64,000 nt of DNA, taken from the NCBI GenBank assembly GCA_017464285.1, contig JAFUDT010000013.1, positions 315,175 through 379,174 on the forward strand, in the 5' to 3' direction. Below are positions 52,695 to 61,676 of the stretch, piece by piece; the stretch's first letter is position 1, and the number at the start of each line of letters is the position of its first letter. Below the pieces are notes generated by a model. That model did not search any database. It was not told where the DNA came from and worked only from the letters and a program-made list of their open reading frames with translations. A program made the position numbers and the translations under genes. Source of the stretch: Bacteroidales bacterium. GTDB taxonomy: Bacteria; Bacteroidota; Bacteroidia; Bacteroidales; UBA1402.

Positions 52695-53459
52695 ATGATA
52701 TCAGTTTGCATGGCTACATACAACGGAGCCAGGTTCTTGCACGAACAGATTGCCTCGATTCTCTGTCAGCTTGCCGCAGAGGATGAACTGATCATTTCGG
52801 ACGATGCTTCGAGCGATGACACCCCGGTCCTGGTCCGTTCCTTCGCCGATCCGCGTATCCGCTTCTTCACCCATCCCCGGCTGGGGGTGGCCCGCAATTT
52901 TGAATGCGCCCTGGGCCATGCCCGCGGAGACATTGTTTTCCTGTCCGACCAGGACGATGTCTGGATGCCCGACAAGATAGCGCGGATGTGTGCCTTTATG
53001 GAGCGGGGAGGCTACCATTGCGTCATGTGCAACTGCCAGCTGGTCGATGCCGGCCTGGGCCTTGTCAAGTCCCCGCATTTTGATGCTTCCTGGCCCATGC
53101 AACGCTCGTTTTGGCACAACCTCTACAACAATGCCTGGCTGGGTTGCTGCATGGCTTTCCGCCGCCAGGTGCTGGAGCAGACCCTGCCGTTTCCCCGCGG
53201 CCTGGCTGCCCACGATCTGTGGATTGCCCTGTATGCCCAGTGGCATTTCCGCTGCGGCTACATGCAGGATGACGTGCTGGTCTCTTATCGCCGGCACGAA
53301 TCGACCGTATCATTTACCGGTTCCAAGAGTAACAATCCGCTGTGGTTTCGCATCTATTACAGAGTACATATTTTCTGCCACCTCCTGTGGCGTTCGCTAC
53401 TCAGGACGTTGCATCCGGCTCACAGTCGCAAGGCTGATACTATAGAAGAAAGCTTATGA
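52695..53459 (+). CDS. GT2 glycosyltransferase (rhamnosyltransferase-like)
   Basis: The 254 residues form a GT-A fold typical of O-antigen and exopolysaccharide transferases. The opening ISVCMATYNGARFLHEQ is classic, with ELIISDDASSDDT for the nucleotide-binding site, FLSDQDDVWMPDKI for the metal-binding DxD region, and a C-terminal His-rich part (YRRHESTVSF) like RfbF-type rhamnosyltransferases. There is no membrane segment. Donor and acceptor cannot be read. It is first in a four-gene coupled cluster; its stop overlaps the next start (ATGA). Confidence 0.88.
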   Translation: MISVCMATYNGARFLHEQIASILCQLAAEDELIISDDASSDDTPVLVRSFADPRIRFFTHPRLGVARNFECALGHARGDIVFLSDQDDVWMPDKIARMCAFMERGGYHCVMCNCQLVDAGLGLVKSPHFDASWPMQRSFWHNLYNNAWLGCCMAFRRQVLEQTLPFPRGLAAHDLWIALYAQWHFRCGYMQDDVLVSYRRHESTVSFTGSKSNNPLWFRIYYRVHIFCHLLWRSLLRTLHPAHSRKADTIEESL

Positions 53460-54919
53460 ATGTCTTGTTTCTGAATCCTCCTTTTCTCGATCACTTCTCC
53501 CGGGAATCACGTAGTCCGGCAGTGACGAAGAGCAGTACGCTATATTTCCCCAAATGGCTTTCCTATGCGGCCGGCATTGCCATCAAAGCCGGGCATCGGG
53601 TCGATTTTCTGGATGCACCGGCCAAATGTGTCGATGTGCCCTATGTCCTGGACCGCATAGCCGCCAACAACATTCAGGCTGTCGTCTGCGACTGTTCCAC
53701 CCCGAGCATTGTCAACGACTTGCAGGTGGTCGACCGAATCAGTGAAAAATATCCGGCCGTCCACCTCCTGATGGTCGGTCGGCATGTCTCCGTCCTTCCC
53801 CGGGAGACGCTGCAGGCCTCGGCCCATCTGAAATACGTGGCTGTCAGGGAGTACGACTATATTGTCCGCGACTGGCTGGAGGCCCTGTCCTGCGGCGCTG
53901 ACATGAGCGGCGTGGACGGCCTGGTATGGAAAAACGAGCGTGGCGAGATCGTCACCAACAAGCCGGCAGCCCTCATTACCGACTTGGATGCCATACCTTT
54001 CGTCTCCGAAGTCTATAAGCGCTATCTGGACATCGGCGACTACTACTACGGCTTCGCTCCCTATCCCAATGTGACGATAGATGCCAGCCGGGGCTGTCCT
54101 TTCCGCTGCACCTTCTGTGCCTTCCCCCAGACCTTCAGCGGACACAAGATGCGCTACCGCTCGGCGTCGAACGTGGCCGACGAATTCGATTTCATCCGGC
54201 GGGAATTTCCCGCAGTCAAGTCCATCACCTTCGAGGACGACACCTATATCACCGACAAGCAGCATTCGCTCGACATAGCCGATGAGCTCATCCGCCGGGG
54301 CAACCGGATTCCCTATAATATCAATCAGCGGGCCGACCTGGTAGCCGACCTGGAATACTTCAGGACCCTGAAGAAATCCGGACTGCGGCTGGTCATCGTC
54401 GGCTTTGAGAGCGGCGATGACGAGGTGCTCAGGCACATGAAGAAGCATCTGAATCTGGAAAAGGCCGAGGATTTCATGAATCTCTGCCGCCGGGCCGGCA
54501 TTCTGGTACACGGCTGTTTCATGGTGGGCAATCTGAACGAGACGCCGCAGACCATGCAAAAGACGCTCGACCTGGCCCTGAAGCTGCTTCCCGACACGGC
54601 CCAGTTCTTCCCCCTGATGGTCTATCCAGGTACCGAAGCCTATGAGGAGGCCAAGGAAAAAGGCTATCTCATCACCGAAGACTGGAGTCAGTGGCTCACC
54701 CCCGAAGGGCTGCATAACACGGTCATCAATCTGCCGGGCGTCAGCAATGAAGACCTGGTGCGTTTTTGCGACTATGCCCGCAAGAAATATTACACCAATC
54801 CCCGTTATCTGGTCCGCAAGGCCTGGCAGTCGATGGTCAGCCCCTCTGAGTTCAGGCGCAACCTGATCGGTTTCAGGTCGTTGGCCAAGTATTTGTTCAA
54901 AGGAACCTACCAGAAATGA
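53456..54919 (+). CDS. B12-binding-domain radical SAM protein
   Basis: The 487 residues have an N-terminal cobalamin-binding-like domain (MNVLFLNPPFLDHFSRES, AVVCDCSTPSIVNDLQ, HLLMVGRHVSVLPRE; about residues 1-150) and a radical SAM core. The 4Fe-4S site is the CxxxCxxC motif RGCPFRCTFCAF at about residues 213-220. The SAM-binding strands continue to ITFEDDTYI, LVIVGFESGDDEVLRHMKK and FMVGNLNETPQTM. Enzymes of this class methylate, epimerise or ring-contract unactivated carbons of sugars, lipids or peptides. Being flanked and translationally coupled to two glycosyltransferases and an epimerase suggests a glycan or glycolipid substrate. The classic cobalamin DxHxxG motif is not obvious, so the N-terminal domain may not bind B12. 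Confidence 0.85.
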   Translation: MNVLFLNPPFLDHFSRESRSPAVTKSSTLYFPKWLSYAAGIAIKAGHRVDFLDAPAKCVDVPYVLDRIAANNIQAVVCDCSTPSIVNDLQVVDRISEKYPAVHLLMVGRHVSVLPRETLQASAHLKYVAVREYDYIVRDWLEALSCGADMSGVDGLVWKNERGEIVTNKPAALITDLDAIPFVSEVYKRYLDIGDYYYGFAPYPNVTIDASRGCPFRCTFCAFPQTFSGHKMRYRSASNVADEFDFIRREFPAVKSITFEDDTYITDKQHSLDIADELIRRGNRIPYNINQRADLVADLEYFRTLKKSGLRLVIVGFESGDDEVLRHMKKHLNLEKAEDFMNLCRRAGILVHGCFMVGNLNETPQTMQKTLDLALKLLPDTAQFFPLMVYPGTEAYEEAKEKGYLITEDWSQWLTPEGLHNTVINLPGVSNEDLVRFCDYARKKYYTNPRYLVRKAWQSMVSPSEFRRNLIGFRSLAKYLFKGTYQK

Positions 54920-55659
54920 TATCCATCGTCACCCCCTGCTACAATGCCGGCCGCTCAATCAGCGATACCATCGAGTCGGTGCTGGCCCAGACCTATACCG
55001 ACTGGGAGATGCTCATCATCGACGACTGCTCCAACGACAGCTCTTCGGACATCATCCGGCAGTATGCCGCCCGGGATTCACGCATCAAGTATATCTGTAC
55101 GGACCAACCTTCCGGTTCTCCGACCCTTCCCCGCAACATAGGCATAGAAAACGCCAGGGGCGAGTATATCGCCTTTCTCGACAGCGACGATCTGTGGCTG
55201 CCCACCAAACTGGAGCACCAGCTGGCTCTTTTCCAGGAGGATAATGTGGCCATTGCCTATACCAACTACGAGAAAATCGATGTCCGGGGACAGCGCCGCG
55301 GCCGCCGTGTCATCGCACCGCCGACGGTCACATACCGCCAGTTGCTCAAAGGCAATGTCATGGGCTGCCTGACCGTGATGTACGAGGTCGGGAAGGTGGG
55401 CGATGTCCGCTTCAAGAAGATCGGCCACGAGGACTACGCCCTGTGGCTGTCCATCCTCAAAAAAGGCTATATCGCCCGCAACACCAATACAGTCGAGGCA
55501 CTCTACCGAGTCAGCCGGAATTCCCTATCCTCCAACAAGCTGACCGTACTCAAGTGGCAGTGGAACATCTATGTCAACGAGGAACACACGGGCCTGATTC
55601 CGGCCCTGTGGTATTTTATCAACTATGCCTGCCGGGCCTTAGTAAAACGAATGAAATGA
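54916..55659 (+). CDS. GT2 glycosyltransferase
   Basis: The 247 residues start ISIVTPCYNAGRSISDTIES, with the metal motif in YIAFLDSDDLWLPTKLE and the acceptor-side ED-region KKIGHEDYALWLSILKKG. It is a different subgroup from the cluster's first transferase, closer to the WcaA/EpsE type that adds a sugar to an undecaprenyl-linked or cell-surface glycan. No membrane segment is clear except weak hydrophobicity near the C-terminus (LIPALWYFINYACRAL). It overlaps both neighbours by ATGA, so it is made in step with them. Confidence 0.88.
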   Translation: MISIVTPCYNAGRSISDTIESVLAQTYTDWEMLIIDDCSNDSSSDIIRQYAARDSRIKYICTDQPSGSPTLPRNIGIENARGEYIAFLDSDDLWLPTKLEHQLALFQEDNVAIAYTNYEKIDVRGQRRGRRVIAPPTVTYRQLLKGNVMGCLTVMYEVGKVGDVRFKKIGHEDYALWLSILKKGYIARNTNTVEALYRVSRNSLSSNKLTVLKWQWNIYVNEEHTGLIPALWYFINYACRALVKRMK

Positions 55660-56642
55660 GAATTACCGTCATAGGTGGCTCGGGTTTTGTAGGAACCCGG
55701 CTGATACATCTCCTGCAGGAGTCTTCATACGATCTGCTCAACATCGACAAGCAGCAGAGCCATTTCTTCCCTGAAATCACGGTCATTGCCAATGTCCTGG
55801 ACCGGGAAAGCCTGGACAGCGCCCTCCCGGGCACCGATCTGGTGGTGCTGCTGGCAGCCGAACACCGTGACGACGTGACCCCCGTGTCGCTCTACTACGA
55901 TGTCAATGTGGGCGGCCTGCGCAACACGCTTGCAGCCATGGAGAAAAACGGCATCCGCCGGCTGGTCTTCTTCAGCTCCGTGGCCATCTACGGCATGAAC
56001 AAACCCAATCCCGACGAAAGCTTCGAGCCCGATCCCTTCAATCACTACGGCAGGAGCAAGTGGGAGGCGGAGCAGGTCCTGCAGGCCTGGTATGGCAGCC
56101 ATCCCGACTGGAATATCAACATCCTGCGGCCGACGGTCATTTTCGGCGAGCGCAACCGGGGCAATGTCTATAACCTGCTGCACCAGATTGCCAGCGGCCG
56201 TTTCCTGATGGTGGGCAAAGGCGACAATGTCAAGTCCATGGCCTATGTGGGCAACGTGGTGGCCTTTGTCAGACATCTGATTGAAAACAGTACAGAAGGC
56301 TGTCAGGTCTTCAACTATGTCGATAAGCCCGATTTCAGCATGAACGAGCTGGTTCCGCTGGTCAGCCGGGTACTCGGCCGCAGGATTCCGATGATACACT
56401 TCCCCTATTGGCTGGGCATGGCCGGCGGTTATTGCTTTGACGCACTGGCCTTTGTCCTGCGCAGGAAACTCTCGGTCAGCAGCATCCGGGTCAAGAAGTT
56501 CTGCTCGACCACACAGTTTGCATCGGTCAAGGCCCATGAGCATTTTCAGGCGCCCTACACCCTGGCCGACGGACTGAGCCGCACCTTGGAATACGAATTT
56601 CAGCATCCGGCCAAGGACGACGTGATATTTTACAGTGAATAA
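55656..56642 (+). CDS. NAD-dependent epimerase/dehydratase (extended SDR)
   Basis: The 328 residues open with the Rossmann motif ITVIGGSGFVGTRLIHLL. The catalytic SYK triad is visible as FFSSVAIYG (Ser) and YGRSKWEAE (Tyr, Lys), and ILRPTVIFGERNRGN follows. Such proteins epimerise or dehydrate nucleotide sugars; the C-terminal part with hydrophobic IHFPYWLGMAGGYCFDALAF resembles members that act on lipid-linked sugars. The start at 55656 overlaps the upstream stop (ATGA); a longer open frame begins inside that gene and is not used. It ends the cluster. Confidence 0.88.
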   Translation: MRITVIGGSGFVGTRLIHLLQESSYDLLNIDKQQSHFFPEITVIANVLDRESLDSALPGTDLVVLLAAEHRDDVTPVSLYYDVNVGGLRNTLAAMEKNGIRRLVFFSSVAIYGMNKPNPDESFEPDPFNHYGRSKWEAEQVLQAWYGSHPDWNINILRPTVIFGERNRGNVYNLLHQIASGRFLMVGKGDNVKSMAYVGNVVAFVRHLIENSTEGCQVFNYVDKPDFSMNELVPLVSRVLGRRIPMIHFPYWLGMAGGYCFDALAFVLRRKLSVSSIRVKKFCSTTQFASVKAHEHFQAPYTLADGLSRTLEYEFQHPAKDDVIFYSE

Positions 56643-56677
56643 GATTATCAGACAGGATATTAAAAAGAGTATAGCAT

Positions 56678-58003
56678 ATGTTTGAAAACTTGACCGAACG
56701 CCTGGAGCGTTCTTTTAAGATACTGAAAGGGCAGGGTAGGATTACCGACATCAATGTGGCCGACACCCTGAAGGATGTTCGCCGGGCCTTGCTCGACGCT
56801 GATGTCAACTACAAGACAGCCAAGCAGTTTACTGATACTGTCAAGGAAAAAGCCATCGGTCAGCAGGTGCTGACAGCCGTCAAGCCTCAGGAGATGATGG
56901 TCAAGATCGTCCACGACGAACTGGCCCTGCTCATGGGCGGCGAAAGTGTCGATATCGATGTCAAGGGCAGCCCTGCCGTCATCCTGATGGCCGGCCTGCA
57001 GGGCTCCGGAAAAACCACCTTCTCCAGCAAGCTGGCCAATATGCTGCTGCACAAGCGCGGCCGTCATCCCTTGCTGGTAGCCTGCGACGTCTATCGTCCG
57101 GCAGCCATAGACCAGCTCAAGGTGCTGGGTGAGCAGATCGGGGTGCCTGTCTACAGTGAGCAGGGGGAGAAGAACCCCGTCAAGATAGCCGAAGAGTCTC
57201 TCCGTTATGCCCGTCAGCACGGTCATGACGTGGTCATCATCGATACGGCCGGCCGCCTGGCCGTCGACGAGCAGATGATGAACGAGATAGCTGCCGTCAA
57301 GCAGGCTGTCCGGCCCAATGAGATACTCTTCGTCGTGGATGCGATGACAGGCCAGGATGCCGTCAATACAGCCAAGGAATTCAACGATCGCCTGGATTTC
57401 ACCGGCGTGGTGCTGACCAAGCTCGACGGTGATACCCGCGGCGGTGCGGCCCTGTCCATCCGCAGCGTGGTGGAGAAGCCCATCAAGTTCATCGGCACCG
57501 GTGAAAAACCCGAAGCCATCGACGTCTTTCATCCCAAGCGCATGGCCGACCGTATCCTGGGCATGGGCGATGTGGTCTCGCTCGTCGAAAAGGCCCAGGA
57601 ACAGTACGACGAGGAAGAAGCCCGCCGCCTGCACAAGAAGATCGTCAAAAACCAGTTTGACTTCAACGATTTCCGCGCGCAGATCGCCCAGATCAAGAAG
57701 ATGGGCAGTCTCAAGGACCTGGCCTCGATGATACCCGGCATGGGCAAGGCCATGAAGAACGTCGATATTGACGATGACGCCTTCAAAAACATCGAGGCTA
57801 TCATCAACTCCATGACCCCGGAAGAACGCGAGCATCCGGAAATCATAGCCGCCAGCCGCCGCCAGCGCATCGCCAAGGGCAGCGGCACTTCCATTCAGGA
57901 GGTGAATAACCTGATGAAACGCTTCGACGAGACCCGCAAAATGATGAAAATGGTCAGTCAGGCCAAGCCGGGCAAGATGCATGGCGGCAAAAAGAGAAGA
58001 TAA
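56678..58003 (+). CDS. ffh: Signal recognition particle protein Ffh
   Basis: Ffh is the GTPase that binds signal sequences on the ribosome and delivers them to FtsY and SecYEG. The 441 residues include the N domain ([18 protein letters not shown]), GTPase G1 [21 protein letters not shown] in [13 protein letters not shown], the [14 protein letters not shown] motif and the Met-rich M domain with [11 protein letters not shown] and a Lys/Gly-rich end. It also starts the folD operon 17 bp upstream. No 4.5S RNA gene is visible nearby. Confidence 0.97.
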   Translation: MFENLTERLERSFKILKGQGRITDINVADTLKDVRRALLDADVNYKTAKQFTDTVKEKAIGQQVLTAVKPQEMMVKIVHDELALLMGGESVDIDVKGSPAVILMAGLQGSGKTTFSSKLANMLLHKRGRHPLLVACDVYRPAAIDQLKVLGEQIGVPVYSEQGEKNPVKIAEESLRYARQHGHDVVIIDTAGRLAVDEQMMNEIAAVKQAVRPNEILFVVDAMTGQDAVNTAKEFNDRLDFTGVVLTKLDGDTRGGAALSIRSVVEKPIKFIGTGEKPEAIDVFHPKRMADRILGMGDVVSLVEKAQEQYDEEEARRLHKKIVKNQFDFNDFRAQIAQIKKMGSLKDLASMIPGMGKAMKNVDIDDDAFKNIEAIINSMTPEEREHPEIIAASRRQRIAKGSGTSIQEVNNLMKRFDETRKMMKMVSQAKPGKMHGGKKRR

Positions 58004-58020
58004 TTTCAAATGATAACGAT

Positions 58021-58899
58021 ATGCAATTGATTGATGGAAAGGCAGTTGCCGAACAAGTAAAGCAAGAGATCGCCGCCGAGGTGGCCAAAATGGTCGCCCG
58101 CGGGCAGCGTGCCCCTCATCTGGCAGCCATCTTGGTAGGCCACGACGGAGGCAGTGAAACCTATGTAGCCAACAAGATCAAGGCCTGTGCCGTCTGCGGG
58201 TTCAAATCCTCGCTCATCCGCTTCGAGGAGACAGTGACGGAAGCTGAACTGCTGGAGGCCATAGACCGTCTGAACCGGGATGAGGGAGTGGACGGTTTTA
58301 TCGTGCAGTTGCCCCTGCCCAAGCACATTGACGAGCAGAAAATCGTCGAAGCCATCGACTATCGCAAGGATGTGGACGGTTTCCATCCGGTCAACGTAGG
58401 CCGTACCTGCATCGGCCTGCCATCTTTTTTGTCGGCAACCCCGGCCGGCATCCTCGAGCTGTTGCGCCGTTACCATATCGAGACAGCCGGCCGGCATGTG
58501 GTCATCATCGGCCGCAGCAACATCGTGGGCAAGCCCCTGGCCAACCTGCTCATGCGCAAGGACTATCCGGGCAATGCCACGGTGACGGTGGTGCACAGCT
58601 ATTCTTCCGATATCAAGGAGCAGTGCCTCTCGGCCGACATCATCGTCTGCGCCCTGGGCCGTCCCCGTTTCCTGAAAGCCGATATGGTCAAGCCCGGAGC
58701 CACCGTCATCGACGTAGGCACCACGCGTGTTCCTTCTGAGCAGACCAAGAGCGGCTTCAAACTGACCGGCGACGTCGATTTCGAGGCCGTCGCCCCCAAG
58801 TGCGCGTACATCACGCCTGTCCCCGGCGGCGTAGGTCCGATGACCATCGTCTCGCTGATGAAGAATACGCTGCTGGCCGGATCCAAGGCTGTTTTCTGA
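58021..58899 (+). CDS. folD: Methylenetetrahydrofolate dehydrogenase/cyclohydrolase
   Basis: FolD interconverts 5,10-methylene-, methenyl- and 10-formyl-tetrahydrofolate. The 292 residues show [14 protein letters not shown] with the catalytic lysine, [27 protein letters not shown], and the NADP loop [17 protein letters not shown], ending [18 protein letters not shown]. It is 17 bp after ffh and its TGA overlaps the next ATG. It works with glyA, also in this window, to supply one-carbon units. Confidence 0.97.
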   Translation: MQLIDGKAVAEQVKQEIAAEVAKMVARGQRAPHLAAILVGHDGGSETYVANKIKACAVCGFKSSLIRFEETVTEAELLEAIDRLNRDEGVDGFIVQLPLPKHIDEQKIVEAIDYRKDVDGFHPVNVGRTCIGLPSFLSATPAGILELLRRYHIETAGRHVVIIGRSNIVGKPLANLLMRKDYPGNATVTVVHSYSSDIKEQCLSADIIVCALGRPRFLKADMVKPGATVIDVGTTRVPSEQTKSGFKLTGDVDFEAVAPKCAYITPVPGGVGPMTIVSLMKNTLLAGSKAVF

Positions 58900-59906
58900 T
58901 GAATCGCCTCTCTCTGCCGCGGAGTCTTAGCCTCCTGTGCTGCCTGCTGGTGGCCGGAGGGGCACTGCTGCTGCCGCTTTCCTGCCAGAGCCGTCCGGCT
59001 GGAGCCCTGTCGCTGTCCCAAAAACTGGATTCCCTGCGTCAGGCGCGGCCCGAACTGCAGTCCTGCATGCCGGCCCCTGACAGCCTGATCGTGGCCTCCG
59101 TCCTGGACCGTGCCCGGCAGAACAGTTGGGCTGCGGAACACGTACTCGACAGCCTGCTGCCCCTGTTCCTCGATGTCCCCTATGTGGCCGGCACCCTGGA
59201 AAACAACGACAGCCTGGGCAACGAACGCCTGACCGTCAATCTGCGCGAGCTGGACTGCATGACCTTCGTGGAAAACATGGCCGCCCTGTACCATCTTGTC
59301 AGGCAGGGAGCCGACGCAGGCACCTATCCCTATATGATTATGCTGCTGCGTTACCGCCAGGGCCGCATGGGCGATTATACCACCCGGTTGCACTATACCA
59401 CCGAATGGCTGCTGGACAACCGGAGGCTGGGCCTTTTGGAGGACATCACTCCGCGCTATTCGCGCGAACCCGCCCTTCATCGGATCGATTATATGAGCAC
59501 GCATCCGGGTGCCTATCCCGTCTTGCGGGATCACCCGGCCCTGATGGGCAAGATGGCCCTCATCGAGCAGCAGCTCGGAAAGGAGGCCGGGCTGGTCTAT
59601 GTCCCCAAATCCCGTATCCGGGAGAGCGGCATCCTGCTACCGTCGGACATGGTCCGCGAAGTGCGGGGGAAAACCCCGGAAGACTATGTTTTCCCGCTTG
59701 CCGAGGGCGATATCGTCATGATTGACACAGACATGGCCGGACTGGACATCGGTCATCTGGGCTTTGCCCATTACCAGGACGGCCGCCTGCATCTGCTGCA
59801 TGCCTCCTCTGACGCCGGCAAGGTGGTCATCTCGCAGCAGCCTCTGTGTGATTATCTGGCCGGTATCCGCCGTTTCACGGGCATCCGCATCGTCCGGCTG
59901 AAGTAA
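58899..59906 (+). CDS. DUF1460 lipoprotein (NlpC/P60-like amidase fold)
   Basis: The 335 residues begin with a signal peptide and the lipobox LPLSC (Cys29), so an envelope lipoprotein. The DUF1460 motif LRELDCMTFVENMAALYH supplies the likely catalytic Cys, with His and other residues in IGHLGFAHYQDGRLHLLHAS. A structurally known DUF1460 member is an N-acetylmuramoyl-L-alanine amidase-like cysteine enzyme, so cutting of muropeptides is a fair inference. The ATG at 58899 overlaps the folD stop (TGATG). The next feature is the convergent tRNA-His terminator. Confidence 0.85.
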   Translation: MNRLSLPRSLSLLCCLLVAGGALLLPLSCQSRPAGALSLSQKLDSLRQARPELQSCMPAPDSLIVASVLDRARQNSWAAEHVLDSLLPLFLDVPYVAGTLENNDSLGNERLTVNLRELDCMTFVENMAALYHLVRQGADAGTYPYMIMLLRYRQGRMGDYTTRLHYTTEWLLDNRRLGLLEDITPRYSREPALHRIDYMSTHPGAYPVLRDHPALMGKMALIEQQLGKEAGLVYVPKSRIRESGILLPSDMVREVRGKTPEDYVFPLAEGDIVMIDTDMAGLDIGHLGFAHYQDGRLHLLHASSDAGKVVISQQPLCDYLAGIRRFTGIRIVRLK

Positions 59907-59979
59907 CGGGCCGGAGCACGGTCATCAGATTCGTACGCCCACTTGGTGCCCAAGGCCCTGAATCCCTAATAGAACGGAT

Positions 59980-60011
59980 AAAAAAAGAGAACGATTACCA
60001 GCATCGTTCTC
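59980..60011 (-). terminator. Terminator of tRNA-His
   Basis: On the - strand a nine-base perfect stem (59987-59995 with 60003-60011) with a seven-base loop is followed by seven T (59980-59986). It starts nine bases after the tRNA 3' end. A wider pair, CCCTGAAT (59956-59963) and ATTCAGGG (60014-60021), encloses it. Confidence 0.9.
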
Positions 60012-60020
60012 CAATTCAGG

Positions 60021-60095
60021 GGTGGAAGAAGGGACTCGAACCCTCGACACCTGGAACCACAATCCAGTGCTCTAACCAACTGAGCTACATCCACC
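60021..60095 (-). tRNA. tRNA-His (GTG)
   Basis: The - strand folds to a complete cloverleaf with anticodon GTG, read in the loop TTGTGGT. An extra 5' G (complement of 60095) faces discriminator C, the G(-1):C73 pair that marks tRNA-His for its synthetase. The acceptor stem contains one T-T mismatch (positions 6 and 67). CCA is not encoded. A canonical promoter lies 38 bp upstream and a terminator 9 bp downstream, so it is a single-gene unit. Confidence 0.97.
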
Positions 60096-60133
60096 ATGTA
60101 CGAAACGGACAGCAGTACTTCCGAATTCGGCTG

Positions 60134-60163
60134 CAAAGGTAGCTGTTTTTTGTTTTCCGGCAA
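60134..60163 (-). promoter_or_regulatory. Canonical promoter of tRNA-His
   Basis: On the - strand TTG (60161-60163), a 19-bp spacer and TACCTTTG (60134-60141). The -7 box is identical to that of pyrB. Confidence 0.82.
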
Positions 60164-60206
60164 TACTCCGGCAGACTTTTTTCGGGGCAGGGCCGAAAAA
60201 AAACAC

Positions 60207-60214
60207 TATCTTTG
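60207..60214 (+). promoter_or_regulatory. -7 box of riboflavin synthase gene
   Basis: TATCTTTG matches the consensus, 28 bp before the ATG at 60243. The -33 region reads TTCG rather than TTG. Confidence 0.6.
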
Positions 60215-60242
60215 TCCCAACTAACCATTCATCATCGACATT

Positions 60243-60854
60243 ATGTTTTCAGGAATCGTGGAAGAAGCCGCCAAGGTGACCGGCATCAAGAAAGAAGAAG
60301 GCAACCTGCATCTGACGCTCAGCTGCTCGTTTACCGATGAACTGACCATCGACCAGAGCGTGGCCCATAACGGGGTCTGCCTGACCGTGGTCGATATCAG
60401 AGACGGCGAATACACCGTGACGGCCGTTCAGGAGACACTCGACCGCAGCAACCTGGGGCTGCTCCGCGTGGGCGACCTGGTCAACCTGGAACGCAGCATG
60501 CGGGTGAACGGCCGGCTGGACGGACACATCGTGCAGGGCCATGTCGACCGGACGGCCGTCTGCACCGATGTGCAGGAGACAGACGGCAGCTGGCGCTATA
60601 CCTTCGAATATATCTTCGATCCGGAAATGGCCCGTCAGGGCTATATGACCGTCGAGAAAGGCTCGGTCTGCGTGAACGGCGTCAGCCTGACAGTCTGCGA
60701 TTCTGCGAAAGACCGCTTTTCGGTGGCCATCATTCCCTATACCCACGATCACACCAATTTCTCGCAGATAGAAGTCGGCACGGTGGTCAATCTCGAGTTC
60801 GACATCGTCGGCAAATACATCAGCCGCATGATAGAGCTTTCAAGGGAAGATTAA
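60243..60854 (+). CDS. ribE: Riboflavin synthase alpha subunit
   Basis: It dismutates two 6,7-dimethyl-8-ribityllumazine molecules to riboflavin. The 203 residues contain two lumazine-binding repeats: MFSGIVEEAAKVTGI at the start, and GRLDGHIVQGHVDRTAV followed by SVCVNGVSLTV from about residue 88. The name ribE here means riboflavin synthase (called ribC in E. coli). No FMN riboswitch structure is visible in the 28-bp leader. Its stop is nine bases from the end of the convergent TPM gene, with no room for a terminator. Confidence 0.94.
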   Translation: MFSGIVEEAAKVTGIKKEEGNLHLTLSCSFTDELTIDQSVAHNGVCLTVVDIRDGEYTVTAVQETLDRSNLGLLRVGDLVNLERSMRVNGRLDGHIVQGHVDRTAVCTDVQETDGSWRYTFEYIFDPEMARQGYMTVEKGSVCVNGVSLTVCDSAKDRFSVAIIPYTHDHTNFSQIEVGTVVNLEFDIVGKYISRMIELSRED

Positions 60855-60863
60855 ACGGAATCC

Positions 60864-61649
60864 CTACCAACTGCCGTGGGCGCCGCCGCCACCGAAGTGA
60901 CCGCCGCCGAAGCCGCCGAATCCTCCGCTGAAACCGCCTCCTCCGAAGCCTCCCAGACCGGAGCGGCCTCCTCCGAGAGGCCCGCCTCCCGGACCGATGA
61001 TGATGGTCGGGCCGTTGCCGCTGTCAGGGTGGTTCTGGCTGTATTTAATACCAACGATAATCAGAATGAATCCTATGAGTGCCATGATCAGCGCAATGCC
61101 CAGAACGGCCCAGACATCCGACTCTTCCTCTTCGAAGGCAAATTCGCCCTCGAGCAGGCCCTGGATATGTCCGCAGGCCTGGTGTATGCCCTCATAGCTA
61201 CGTCCCTCGCGGAAGTGGGGCAGGATATCCTCTTCGATGAGGCGGCGGCAGACGGCATCGGTCAGGATGCCTTCCGTACCGTAGCCGGTGGCGATGGCCA
61301 CCTGGCCTTTGCTGTCGTCGGTTTTGTTTTTAACCAGCAGCAGAACGCCGTTGTCGGCTTTGTTGCCCACCCCCCATTCTTCGCCTATTCTGTAGGCCAG
61401 ACTCATGATGTCCATGCCGCCCAGGCTGTTGAGCGTGACCACACAGATCTGAGTCGAAGTCCGGAAGTCGTACTTGACCAGCTCCTCTTCCAGTGACGCT
61501 GTTTCCGAAGCTGTCATCATGCCGGCATAATCGTTGACCAGCCGGGGCGGGTAGGGCCGTTCGGGCACCTGGGCCGGCAGCAGGCCCGGTCCGCAGAAGA
61601 ACAGTACGGACAGCAACAGTAGCTTGCAGAGAGGCGGTAGGCGGTGCAT
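60864..61649 (-). CDS. TPM-domain (YgcG-type) membrane protein with Gly-rich tail
   Basis: The 261 residues have a signal peptide (MHRLPPLCKLLLLSVLFFC to AQ), a TPM domain (about residues 35-165, with DYAGMMTASETASLEEEL, ICVVTLNSLGG and GYGTEGILTDAVCRRLI), a transmembrane helix (about residues 180-203), and a Gly-rich tail of about 50 residues that repeats GGFGGGG units. Related TPM proteins act in photosystem repair or envelope stress; the role in this cell is not known. It lies 27 bp after lemA on the same strand, a pairing seen widely in bacteria. Confidence 0.9.
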   Translation of the reverse strand: MHRLPPLCKLLLLSVLFFCGPGLLPAQVPERPYPPRLVNDYAGMMTASETASLEEELVKYDFRTSTQICVVTLNSLGGMDIMSLAYRIGEEWGVGNKADNGVLLLVKNKTDDSKGQVAIATGYGTEGILTDAVCRRLIEEDILPHFREGRSYEGIHQACGHIQGLLEGEFAFEEEESDVWAVLGIALIMALIGFILIIVGIKYSQNHPDSGNGPTIIIGPGGGPLGGGRSGLGGFGGGGFSGGFGGFGGGHFGGGGAHGSW

Positions 61650-61676
61650 GGATAGCTATGGACTGGTGTGAGACGC

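Noticed and set aside
55443..55655. An in-frame 71-codon N-terminal extension of the epimerase
   Set aside because: It lies within the upstream glycosyltransferase in another frame; the Rossmann fold starts exactly at the ATG at 55656, which has the ATGA overlap seen at the other junctions.
59966..60163. A 65-codon - strand frame over tRNA-His
   Set aside because: It overlaps the tRNA, its terminator and its promoter; not a protein gene.
60215..60242. FMN riboswitch before riboflavin synthase
   Set aside because: The leader is only about 28 bp after the -7 box, far too short for an RFN element.
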